Position numbers and translations under genes: made by a program. 64,000 bases of DNA from Poriferisodalis sp965198245 (lineage in GTDB: Bacteria > Actinomycetota > Acidimicrobiia > Acidimicrobiales > Poriferisodalaceae), in contig NZ_OZ240249.1 in assembly GCF_965198245.1 (NCBI RefSeq), forward strand, positions 3,224,001-3,288,000, read 5' to 3'. The notes beneath the pieces are model-generated. The model worked only from the letters and a program-made list of their open reading frames with translations, made no database searches and was not told the origin of the DNA. Positions 34,901 through 41,375 of the stretch are shown piece by piece. Each line of letters starts with the position of its first letter. The first letter of the stretch is position 1.

Positions 34901-35119
34901 CACACGGCGATCGGTGCCGGCGAAGACGACGTCGTCCATCCGCTGGCCTCGCAACGTGCGCGGCCCTTGAGCGCCCAGCACCCAGGCGATGCCATCAACA
35001 ACGTTCGACTTACCGCTGCCGTTCGGACCCACCACCACGGTGACGCCTGGTTCGAACGTGAGCGTGGTGGTCTCGGCGAACGACTTGAAACCGGACAGTG
35101 TCAGGGAGCGGAGGAACAC
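31970..35119 (-). CDS. smc: Chromosome segregation SMC ATPase
   Basis: 1049 residues. The SMC head halves are at the two ends: Walker A GPNGSGKSNVVDGIAWVLG, and C-terminal signature LSGGERSLVALAYLFAVF with Walker B PFYVLDEVEAALDD. The central hinge is near residues 420-570 (LLGVLADLVTIDEGWEAAAEAG). Coiled coils link them, with Ala/Ser/Gly-rich breaks. Total length is 100-150 residues below usual bacterial SMC, so the arms are shorter. No scpA or scpB is in the window. Confidence 0.95.
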   Translation of the reverse strand: MFLRSLTLSGFKSFAETTTLTFEPGVTVVVGPNGSGKSNVVDGIAWVLGAQGPRTLRGQRMDDVVFAGTDRRVALGRAQVTLVIDNESQTLPTPTAEVAITRTLFRSGDSEYALNGTPCRLLDLQELLNDAGVGRQQHIIVAQDQITQVLAARPQDRRALIEEAAGVLKFRRRKERAERRLEGTEANVTRLVDLQRELRRQLRPLERQAEAARRHRELSAELSDLQLYNAGRELAAHQQTQSASDARRAEFAAQQEAAAASISDVDGAIGNAQSQLAQLTSEPADRLSRVASLSERARGLIGQTYERMRSVERERNVLLDSDVVATLTDEHTRISAELADLDAVAEAPSQGGNASVPTGEQAGQTSDTSEAAAEEADLAVAEAETGVAVAAEAVGTADKRQREVAEELQRWIGRSEALTSAVETAQAQSGIAALNDVAGLLGVLADLVTIDEGWEAAAEAGADGALGAVVVRDDTAAADALAALAEAGVSGSVVSLIGVGAHGLSSQPGGEPPSGAGMELVRPHVHVRPDAPEWSRPGLETLLDEVMGSAVRVRGGWASAFERATLDRDAVFVTAGGDRFGPGRWRIGSAGPAAAAAALDETREHINELKRQHQLAAEAWTSTHQAHRKALDELRGVQRSADVLQRQVAAAAARRAAQSQAREARAESQLQRRSGLEQRLRAITERLAGHESSHAAAGARLARAEAIVAALDQLALLLSERRQRLDAEFKRLRARHDARTELVRQLSDRLEALRHERDAASARQEQLRTELAALDVSDAERRTKRDALVSVLRADLAADPAAALAAPPPPLPQGVSARAHERALRADLNRLGPVNPLALSEYEAASERFEFVAAQLADVRNSRRELHKVIRAIDAEIVATFATAFEDVARNFAELFGTLFPGGVGKLSLTEPSELLTCGVELDVRPAGKRIGRLSLLSGGERSLVALAYLFAVFRSRPSPFYVLDEVEAALDDVNLQRFLDLVAEFRRESQLIIVSHQRRTMESADVLYGVSMPPGGSSVVVSERPERAAALIAADGTSELAEPATTPR

Positions 35120-35146
35120 GGGAGCTCGATGTGCCGAAGTTGACGT

Positions 35147-35977
35147 CTACACCTGATAGTCGCAGTAGTGGTGCGTCATGCCCCGGATGACAGCCGTGAG
35201 GACATCGCCCCGGCCATTGCGGCATCGCTCCCCTGCCCGTCCATAGACCTCGAGGTACGAATCGAAGCCGCCTGCCTTGCCGAAGATGTCGCGATGACCG
35301 CCGACCGAGGCGCCCCGGTACTTGATCGAGTTATGAACCGTCTCGACGATGGCGCGGTAGAGCCGCCGGACCTCCTGGGTGTTCAGCTCTCTCGCAAGGC
35401 GCGCATACCCCAGGCGAGCCGCGTGCAGTATCTCATCGGAGTACAGCGGCCCCAGCCCCACGACGAACGTCGGGTCCAGCAGCAGGTCCCGAATGGTGTC
35501 AGAACGACCTCGCAGCATGAGAGCGAAGTCGGTCCATGGCATCGGCATGTCCACCGGGTCGAATCCCAAGTCGGCCTGGGATGGGTACACCTTGTGGTAA
35601 CGGGCTCTCGCGATCACGCGCATCGTCACATCGGCACCCGAGTCGAGTACGCGCAACTGACCGCCGGTGGTGAAGCCGAGCACCACCTTGGTACCGGGGA
35701 TCTGCGGCGTTCTTGAGGTGGCCCGACGCAACGAGCCAGTGGCACCGAGGCGCACCACCATGACCTCGTCTGGGCCGAGGTCAAAAAGCAGCAGCGTGCC
35801 ATCTCGTGCCACAGACAGGATCTTCTTGCCGACGAGGAGATCGGCAAACTGCTGCTTCGAGCGCATCGCGGGCAGCGATTTCTTGGTGCCGGGGACATCG
35901 ACAATCTTGATCCGGCGGCCCGCGATCTCCTTGTCGAGATCGCGTCGAGCGATCTCGATCTCTGGCAATTCAGCCAT
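35147..35977 (-). CDS. Fpg/Nei (MutM)-family protein lacking canonical catalytic residues
   Basis: 276 residues. The Fpg fold is recognisable: MAELPEIEIARRDL, LVVGLGPLYSDEILHAARL-like helix (FVVGLGPLYSDEILHAA), RGASVGGHRDIFGKAGGF, YLEVYGRAGERC. But the N-terminal nucleophile Pro2 is Ala2. The active-site Lys of the SVxRRxKY(L) turn is Thr61. Of the four zinc-finger cysteines only Cys252 and Cys272 remain (CRNGRG...HHYC). The start at 35977 is supported by GGAGGAG upstream. It may be a non-enzymatic or altered lesion-binding protein. It sits between rnc and smc, the usual mutM position. Confidence 0.8.
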   Translation of the reverse strand: MAELPEIEIARRDLDKEIAGRRIKIVDVPGTKKSLPAMRSKQQFADLLVGKKILSVARDGTLLLFDLGPDEVMVVRLGATGSLRRATSRTPQIPGTKVVLGFTTGGQLRVLDSGADVTMRVIARARYHKVYPSQADLGFDPVDMPMPWTDFALMLRGRSDTIRDLLLDPTFVVGLGPLYSDEILHAARLGYARLARELNTQEVRRLYRAIVETVHNSIKYRGASVGGHRDIFGKAGGFDSYLEVYGRAGERCRNGRGDVLTAVIRGMTHHYCDYQV

Positions 35978-36737
35978 GGGCGGGCTCCTCCGCAATTGTC
36001 GGTCGGTCACTGCGGTCTTTGATCAATCGCAGGCACGCAGCTTGCGCTGCGCGACGCTCCGCGGCTCGTTTCGTCAGACCCTCTCCACGACCCCAAACGT
36101 CCGCATTGATCCGCGCTTCGGCTACGAAACGTGGACTGTGCGCGGGTCCGGAACTCAACACCTCGTAGGTGGGTTCGGTTCCATAGCGCCGAGCCACGAG
36201 TTCCTGGAATCGGGTCTTGGCCTCGCCAGCGCCAGGTTCGACCGCTGCCTCCGCGATACGTGGGCCCAGGAGACGTTGCACGGCGCTGCGAGCCGCGTCG
36301 AGGCCACCGTCGAGATACACCGCACCCAGCACCGCTTCGAGTGCGTCAGCCAGGATCGACGCCTTGTCGGCTCCCCCGGTCGCCACCTCACCGCGACCGA
36401 GCAACAGCGCCGGTCCCAGGCCGCAGTCTCGGGCTGCGTCCGCCAAAGCCTCGGCGCTCACAATGGCCGACCTCACAGCGCTCAGTTCGCCCGGGCCGAG
36501 TTCGGGCGAGTTGGTCATGGCAACCTCGCAGACGCAGAGCCCCAGCACGGCGTCGCCCAGGAATTCCAAGCGCTCATTGGACGTGGCGCGATGGTCAGGG
36601 TCCGCCGCGCCGTTGTGCTCGTGGCACCAGCTTCGGTGCGAGAGGGCCTCGGTCAGAAGGCTGGCGTCAGTGAAGTGATGCCCGACACGCTCCGCGAAGC
36701 TGTCGTGGGAGGCACGTTCGGCGACAGCAATCTCCAC
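35970..36737 (-). CDS. rnc: Ribonuclease III
   Basis: 255 residues, GTG start. It cleaves double-stranded RNA in rRNA and mRNA processing. The signature is ATSNERLEFLGDAVLGL, with the second acidic cluster DKASILADALEAVLGAVYLDGG; a dsRNA-binding domain follows (KTRFQELVARRYGTEPTYEV to AERRAAQAACLRLI). The 3' end overlaps the Fpg-like gene by 8 bp and it begins 1 bp after acpP ends. Confidence 0.96.
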   Translation of the reverse strand: MEIAVAERASHDSFAERVGHHFTDASLLTEALSHRSWCHEHNGAADPDHRATSNERLEFLGDAVLGLCVCEVAMTNSPELGPGELSAVRSAIVSAEALADAARDCGLGPALLLGRGEVATGGADKASILADALEAVLGAVYLDGGLDAARSAVQRLLGPRIAEAAVEPGAGEAKTRFQELVARRYGTEPTYEVLSSGPAHSPRFVAEARINADVWGRGEGLTKRAAERRAAQAACLRLIKDRSDRPTIAEEPAHG

Positions 36738-36738
36738 G

Positions 36739-37029
36739 TCAGTCGACGCGCTCCATCACATAGTCGATGGCATCGCGCACAGTCTTGAGGTCTTCGAGGT
36801 CCTCGTCTTCGATGCGGAATCCCACCGTGCGATCCGAGAGCTCTTCTTCCAACGCTTCGACAAGCTCGATCAACGCCAGCGAGTCTGCACCGAGATCGTC
36901 CACGAAGGAAGCGGACTCGGCCACTTGAGAAGGTTCCAACTCCAAGATGTCGGCGAGCTGATTGCGAATGAGATCCAAGACCTCCTCACGCTCGGGCGGA
37001 TTCTGGCGCACATGAGTTTCAGCGGGCAT
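36739..37029 (-). CDS. acpP: Acyl carrier protein
   Basis: 96 residues, acidic, helical. The phosphopantetheine-attachment Ser is Ser50 in DDLGADSLALIELVEALEEE. It carries acyl chains in fatty-acid synthesis. Gene order plsX-acpP-rnc is common in bacteria. Residues 1-15 (MPAETHVRQNPPERE) extend the usual N-terminus slightly. Confidence 0.95.
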   Translation of the reverse strand: MPAETHVRQNPPEREEVLDLIRNQLADILELEPSQVAESASFVDDLGADSLALIELVEALEEELSDRTVGFRIEDEDLEDLKTVRDAIDYVMERVD

Positions 37030-37136
37030 GGCGACTCCTGCCCCGGGGGCGTTTCGACGCCACCTCGGCGTCGTTCTGGCACAACGGACAGGTCTGGGCT
37101 ATCCGGGCTATCCATTCTGCGGATGCGCGGGCCAGC

Positions 37137-38129
37137 CTACCGGTGGTCAACCAAAGGAGATGGGAGGCTGACGGCTGCGAGCTCGCCCAACAGGTCCGCC
37201 TCGACCATGCGGTGAGCCACCCTGATGGCGTTCGTCACCGCTCTGGGGCTCGACGAGCCGTGCGCGATCACGCAGACTCCCCGCACGCCGAGCAGCATCG
37301 CCCCCCCGACGCTGTCGGGGCTCATTTCGTCGGCGAGCGGCGCAAGCAGGCGGAGCGCTTCGGCACCCGCTGGCCCGCCTTCGGAGAGCCGTTCCAGAAT
37401 CAGCCGGACAAAGAACGATGCCGTGCCCTCGAGGGACTTCAGCAGCACATTCCCGGTGAAGCCATCAGTGACTACGACGTCGACGGGACCATCGAGGACG
37501 TCGCGCCCCTCGATGTTGCCGAAGAAATCGATCTCGCTGTCGGCCGCGAGCAGCTTGTGGGTCTCCTTGACAAGCAGGTTGCCCTTCTCGGGCTCCTCGC
37601 CGATCGAGAGCAGCCCGACACTCGGTGCTGCCACACCGAAACGGATGCGGCTATATGCCGAGCCGAGGCGGGCGAACTGGTGCAGCCATTGGGCATTGCA
37701 GTCGGCCATGGCGCCTGAGTCGAGCAAGACGCGTTCCGTGCCGCCGCCGGGCACGGGAAACGCGGTCGCGATGGCGGGCCGGGCGACTCCAGGCAGGCGT
37801 TTCAGCCGCAAGAGAGCCGCCGCTGCGACTGCGCCAGTGTTCCCGGCGCTCACCACCGCCGAGGCCTCGCCGTCGCGTACGGCATTGACAGCGCGGGCGA
37901 TCGAAGAGTCCTTCTTTGTCCGCACGGCGCGGCTCGGCTCCTCGGACATCTCGATGACCTCGGAGGCCGCGATGATGTCGAGCGAGTCGCCGCCGGCAGC
38001 AACGATCGCGTCGCGACGCCCCACGAGGACGACGTCGAGGCCCTCCCGTACTGCGTCCAGCGCCCCCTCGACGACCGCGCCGGGTGCATGATCGCCGCCC
38101 ATGGCGTCGACAGCGACCGGCAGCGTCAT
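37137..38129 (-). CDS. plsX: Phosphate acyltransferase PlsX
   Basis: 330 residues. It makes acyl-phosphate from acyl-ACP for phosphatidic-acid synthesis. Motifs: VAVDAMGGDHAPGAVVEGAL, VSAGNTGAVAAAALLRL, LLDSGAMADCNAQWL, NIEGRDVLDGPVDVVVTDGF and HGSSSPRAVTNAIRVA. The start at 38129 (MTLPVAVDAMGG) fits the family; the frame extends 101 codons further up across rpmF and is not used. It follows rpmF by 22 bp. Confidence 0.95.
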   Translation of the reverse strand: MTLPVAVDAMGGDHAPGAVVEGALDAVREGLDVVLVGRRDAIVAAGGDSLDIIAASEVIEMSEEPSRAVRTKKDSSIARAVNAVRDGEASAVVSAGNTGAVAAAALLRLKRLPGVARPAIATAFPVPGGGTERVLLDSGAMADCNAQWLHQFARLGSAYSRIRFGVAAPSVGLLSIGEEPEKGNLLVKETHKLLAADSEIDFFGNIEGRDVLDGPVDVVVTDGFTGNVLLKSLEGTASFFVRLILERLSEGGPAGAEALRLLAPLADEMSPDSVGGAMLLGVRGVCVIAHGSSSPRAVTNAIRVAHRMVEADLLGELAAVSLPSPLVDHR

Positions 38130-38151
38130 CAGCCCCGACGCCGATCTATGT

Positions 38152-38331
38152 TCAGGCGATGTCGAGGGCTTGACGGCCGCCGTACCAGCCGCATTGACCG
38201 CAGACCCGGTGGGGCAGCTTCGCGGCGCTGCACCGAGGACACAGGCTCCGTGGTGGTTCCGAGAGCCGCCACGCTGCTGCGCGACGCGATCTCGTCTTGC
38301 TCTTGGAGGTCTTCTTCTTGGGGACTGCCAC
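38152..38331 (-). CDS. rpmF: 50S ribosomal protein L32
   Basis: 59 residues from a GTG at 38331 with GAGGAG 8 bases upstream. It begins with AVPKKKTSKSKTRSRRAAAW, the L32 hallmark, and has a CPRC...CGQC zinc site near the C-terminus. It forms the DUF177-rpmF-plsX order. The 170-bp gap to the DUF177 gene (38332-38502) shows nothing else. Confidence 0.92.
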   Translation of the reverse strand: MAVPKKKTSKSKTRSRRAAAWRLSEPPRSLCPRCSAAKLPHRVCGQCGWYGGRQALDIA

Positions 38332-38502
38332 AGCTGAACTCCTCGAGCAATGGCGGCTGTGGGGCTTTGCCGCAGCCTGGGGCGGCACTGGTGCCAGCGA
38401 AGGAATTGCGGCCCACGGTGATGCACCGCCATGCGGTGCCGACGGGTCGCGATCGAAGCAGCCTAGCCATCAGGGCTCTCCGAACCGACCCGGCGAGCAT
38501 CC

Positions 38503-39108
38503 TCAGGAGGACTCGTCTGGGTGGCCCCGCAGCGCTTCCAGTGCCGCCCAGCGCGGATCTGCGAGTTCGGCCGAGTCGTCGAGCGCCGCATCGTCGTGAA
38601 CCGAATCGTCGTGAACCGAATCGTCGTGAACCGAATCGTCGTGAGCTGGTGCGAGTTCCGACGGGAGATTCGGGCATGGATCGGCGTGCGGGCACGGGAT
38701 CGCCTCGATGGGCAGCTCCAGCAGGACCGCCTCCCGCACCATTGGAACGAGATCGGCGTGTTCGGGATCGAGTCGGTATTGCTCCCCTTCGCGGGGTTCA
38801 GCGGTGAACACTTCGCGGATTGTCGTGCGTACCTCGCCGTCGATCGGTAGCCAGCAACGGGCGCACGGACCCTTCCAGGTCGCGGTGAGCTGGCCCGCGA
38901 CGCTGAGTCCACCGCTGATGCGCTCCAGCGCCAGCTCCACACCGACGGCGCTGTCGAGCGGCACCTCCACATCGGCGATGCGCAGGGCGTCCGGTGAGTC
39001 ACGCTCGGCCAGGTCCGAGGCTGCCACCGTCGCAGACCACTCGAGCTCCCCGTCGCCGACCAGTCGCAGGGGCACCGACAGGGACCGCTTGGGGTCCCTG
39101 CGGCTCAC
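38503..39108 (-). CDS. DUF177 (YceD) family protein
   Basis: 201 residues. YceD-type proteins lie upstream of rpmF in most bacteria and in plants affect 23S rRNA accumulation. The family core is seen in GGLSVAGQLTATWKGPCARCWLPI and ...EAVLLELPIEAIPCPHADPCP, where Cys pairs may bind metal. An acidic insert near residues 155-175 is a five-residue repeat (HDDSV). It overlaps the SepIVA-like gene by 4 bp. Confidence 0.9.
   Translation of the reverse strand: MSRRDPKRSLSVPLRLVGDGELEWSATVAASDLAERDSPDALRIADVEVPLDSAVGVELALERISGGLSVAGQLTATWKGPCARCWLPIDGEVRTTIREVFTAEPREGEQYRLDPEHADLVPMVREAVLLELPIEAIPCPHADPCPNLPSELAPAHDDSVHDDSVHDDSVHDDAALDDSAELADPRWAALEALRGHPDESS
38591..38646. repeat. 15-bp tandem repeat inside the DUF177 gene
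   Basis: Three full units of TCGTCGTGAACCGAA plus a partial fourth, in frame, coding HDDSV repeats. Unit size keeps the frame. Confidence 0.9.
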
Positions 39109-39851
39109 GTCTGATCCTGGTCAAAAACCACCGGGTGTGTGTCGGGACCGCTGGCGGAGATCCGCGGGGCTCTGGTGCCGACGGCAGGTCCTCCGTTCGG
39201 TACAGGTGGAGCAATCGGCGATGCGGGCGCCAACGGCGTGGCGACACGCTTGCCGAGTTTGCGCCGCGCCGCCTGCACAGCGATCTGGATCTGGTCGACT
39301 GCGCTCGCAAATTGCGCGAGTTGCCGCTCGCAGTACTCGTCGACTTCATGGCGGCGGCGACGGGTCTGGATCTGCGCGTCGTCGAGCAACTGGCGTGCAC
39401 GGCGCTCCGCGCTGCGCACGACCTCGGTGCGCTGGACCATATGGGCCACGCGGCTGCGTGCTTCATCGATGACCAGGTTGGCGTCGACACGCGCCTGGGC
39501 AAGCACCTCGTCGCGCTCTCGAAGCAGCCAGCGGGCCTGCCGGGTCTCGTCGGGCACGGCTGCCAGCGCAGACTCGAGCAACGTCATTACCTCGTCGCGG
39601 TTGATCATGACCGAGGTGGACAGCGGCATCGGCCGTGCGGCGTCGATGATCTCCACGGCCTCACGGATGAACTGCTCAGCCGTGACCGAGGGGCGGCGGG
39701 GCGCCAGCGTTCCCGGATTGCGAGACTGCGACGGCGTCGGAGTTTCCTCGGTAGGCGCAGCTTCGGTCCCGAACGGGGTTAGCGGTTGTGGCACTCCCGG
39801 GTGCGCATACGGCTGCGGTGGCGCCTCGACGCCCCCTTCAGACATGCTCAT
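39105..39851 (-). CDS. SepIVA-like DivIVA-family coiled-coil protein
   Basis: 248 residues. A Pro-rich N-terminus (1-55) and C-terminus (200-248) flank a helical, charged core (about 58-195; EQFIREAVEIIDAARPMPLS, ARWLLRERDEVLAQARVDAN). Mycobacterial SepIVA, a septation factor, lies at the same place beside the DUF177 gene, and the composition matches. The name rests on synteny and coiled-coil character, not on a catalytic motif. It overlaps coaD by 4 bp. Confidence 0.7.
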   Translation of the reverse strand: MSMSEGGVEAPPQPYAHPGVPQPLTPFGTEAAPTEETPTPSQSRNPGTLAPRRPSVTAEQFIREAVEIIDAARPMPLSTSVMINRDEVMTLLESALAAVPDETRQARWLLRERDEVLAQARVDANLVIDEARSRVAHMVQRTEVVRSAERRARQLLDDAQIQTRRRRHEVDEYCERQLAQFASAVDQIQIAVQAARRKLGKRVATPLAPASPIAPPVPNGGPAVGTRAPRISASGPDTHPVVFDQDQT

Positions 39852-40339
39852 GTGGCTGCCTCCTGCGCTATGCGCTGCCGGAGTCGATCGGCCACCGGGG
39901 GCGGCACCAGATGCGAGCAGTCGCCGCCGAACTTGGTGATCTCCCGGATGTAGTTGGCGGCGATGAAGAGATGCTCAGTACGGGGCGGGACGAAGACGGT
40001 CTCGACGCCTGTGACTGAGTGATTCATGTGCGCCATGCGAAGTTCAGACTCGAAGTCACTCTGGCTGCGAAGCCCCTTCACGATGACATCGGCACCGAGG
40101 CGTTGGGCGAGGTCCACAACCAGTTCTCCGAACTGCACCACCGCGACGTTGCCGAGGTAGCCGGTCGACTCGGTGATCATTTCGACACGCTCGTCGTCAG
40201 AGAACAAGGGCGTGGCCTTGGACGGATTCCGCATGGCCGCCACAACGACCGAATCGAACAGCCGAGATGCCGCCGCAATCACGTCAAGATGCCCGTTGTG
40301 CACAGGATCGAACGAGCCTGGATACATCGCCATGACCAC
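39848..40339 (-). CDS. coaD: Phosphopantetheine adenylyltransferase
   Basis: 163 residues, standard length. It makes dephospho-CoA from 4'-phosphopantetheine and ATP. Motifs: YPGSFDPVHNGHLDVIAAAS with the HxGH nucleotide site, KGLRSQSDFESELRMAHMN, and FVPPRTEHLFIAANYIREI with the ISSS-like loop replaced by AANY. It heads the minus-strand run coaD-sepIVA-DUF177-rpmF-plsX. Confidence 0.96.
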   Translation of the reverse strand: MVMAMYPGSFDPVHNGHLDVIAAASRLFDSVVVAAMRNPSKATPLFSDDERVEMITESTGYLGNVAVVQFGELVVDLAQRLGADVIVKGLRSQSDFESELRMAHMNHSVTGVETVFVPPRTEHLFIAANYIREITKFGGDCSHLVPPPVADRLRQRIAQEAAT

Positions 40340-40447
40340 CGAAAACGGCTCCTCCGGATCGATCCGTGTCCAGTGGGGCGACCGTACCGCGCGGCGGTCG
40401 GGAATCGAGGGACCCCCGGCAGCAAGTGCCCAGCTGGATACACCCGG

Positions 40448-40500
40448 CCGGATGTGCTCAACCGGATGTGCTCAACCGGATGTGCTCAACCGGATGTATC
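40448..40500. repeat. 14-bp tandem repeat overlapping a gene end
   Basis: Three units of CCGGATGTGCTCAA and a partial fourth (CCGGATGTATC). The fourth unit encodes the C-terminus DTSG of the adjacent zinc-ribbon protein, and a repeat TCA supplies its stop codon. Confidence 0.9.
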
Positions 40501-40695
40501 AGCGTCGGAGACGATGAGGTCCCAGCGGTCGCCGCAGTCAGCACAGCGGTAGGTGGCGACGTCTCCGGGCCCGAAGCCCCAGTCCGGCTCGGGCAGGTTC
40601 AGGAGGCCGCAGCGCCCGCCGCAGTCGACACAGATGATCTCTGCGGGCACCTCGACGCCACCCATGTCGCCATGCGCATTCGGGGGGATCGCCAC
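40486..40695 (-). CDS. Small double-CxxC zinc-ribbon protein, unknown function
   Basis: 69 residues. Two CxxC pairs, ICVDCGGRCGLLN and YRCADCGDRWDLIV, spaced as a zinc ribbon. The start may be the ATG at 40695 or the internal Met in GDMGGVEVPAEI. It lies between coaD and rsmD; its last four residues and stop codon come from the 14-bp tandem repeat. Function is not known; nucleic-acid or protein binding is possible. Confidence 0.7.
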   Translation of the reverse strand: MAIPPNAHGDMGGVEVPAEIICVDCGGRCGLLNLPEPDWGFGPGDVATYRCADCGDRWDLIVSDADTSG

Positions 40696-40722
40696 TACCG
40701 CAGTGTCTCACGCGCCGGTTTT

Positions 40723-40804
40723 GCCGCCTGCTGCCACACCGTAGGCGTGCCGCCTGCTGCCACAACGTAGGCGTGCCGCCTGCTGCCACAACGTAGGCGT
40801 GCCG
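40723..40804. repeat. 26-bp tandem repeat x3 before rsmD
   Basis: Units GCCGCCTGCTGCCACAACGT then AGGCGT at 40723, 40749 and 40775, with a partial copy from 40801. It ends about 15 bases before the rsmD ATG, in the interval that should hold the promoter and ribosome-binding site. Confidence 0.9.
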
Positions 40805-40818
40805 CCTACGGTGACGCC

Positions 40819-41364
40819 ATGCGTGTCGTCGGCGGGGCGTTGGGCGGTCGCCGCCTCGAGACTCCCGCCAGCGATGCGATCCGGCCGACTTCCGATCGGG
40901 CCCGCGAGGCCATCTTCAACATGCTCGTGAGCCTGCAGCCGCCGGACGGCGCCACCGTGCTGGACCTGTTCGCCGGCTCAGGCGCACTCGGCATCGAGGC
41001 GCTGTCGCGAAACGCCGTGCATGTCACGTTCGTGGACTCGGACGCGACCGCTTGCCGGACCATTGATGCGAACCTGGCCGCGCTCGGACTCACCGAACGG
41101 GCCACGGTGGTTCGATCCGACGCTCAGGGATTCTTGGCCGGACCCCGGGACCCGGTGGACTTGGCCTTTGCCGACCCGCCCTACCGATTCGATGGCTGGA
41201 ACGATCTTCTCCGTGCGGTGAACGCCCAGGTGCTGATCTGCGAGTCGGATCACGAGATCACACCCGCTCCCGACCACCGCTGGCGCACTTCTCGGGTACG
41301 CCGCTACGGCACGCCCGTCGTCACGGTCTTGCTGCGTAACGACGAGGCCGCTGCCGAGGGGTGA
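40819..41364 (+). CDS. rsmD: 16S rRNA (guanine(966)-N2)-methyltransferase
   Basis: 181 residues. SAM-dependent methylation of 16S G966. Motifs: MRVVGGALGGRRLETP, RPTSDRAREAIFNML, VLDLFAGSGALGIEALSR (SAM site) and the catalytic DLAFADPPYRFDGW. It is convergent with recG (11-bp gap), whereas in many genomes rsmD and coaD are co-directional. Confidence 0.95.
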   Translation: MRVVGGALGGRRLETPASDAIRPTSDRAREAIFNMLVSLQPPDGATVLDLFAGSGALGIEALSRNAVHVTFVDSDATACRTIDANLAALGLTERATVVRSDAQGFLAGPRDPVDLAFADPPYRFDGWNDLLRAVNAQVLICESDHEITPAPDHRWRTSRVRRYGTPVVTVLLRNDEAAAEG

Positions 41365-41375
41365 GCGGTCAGCTT

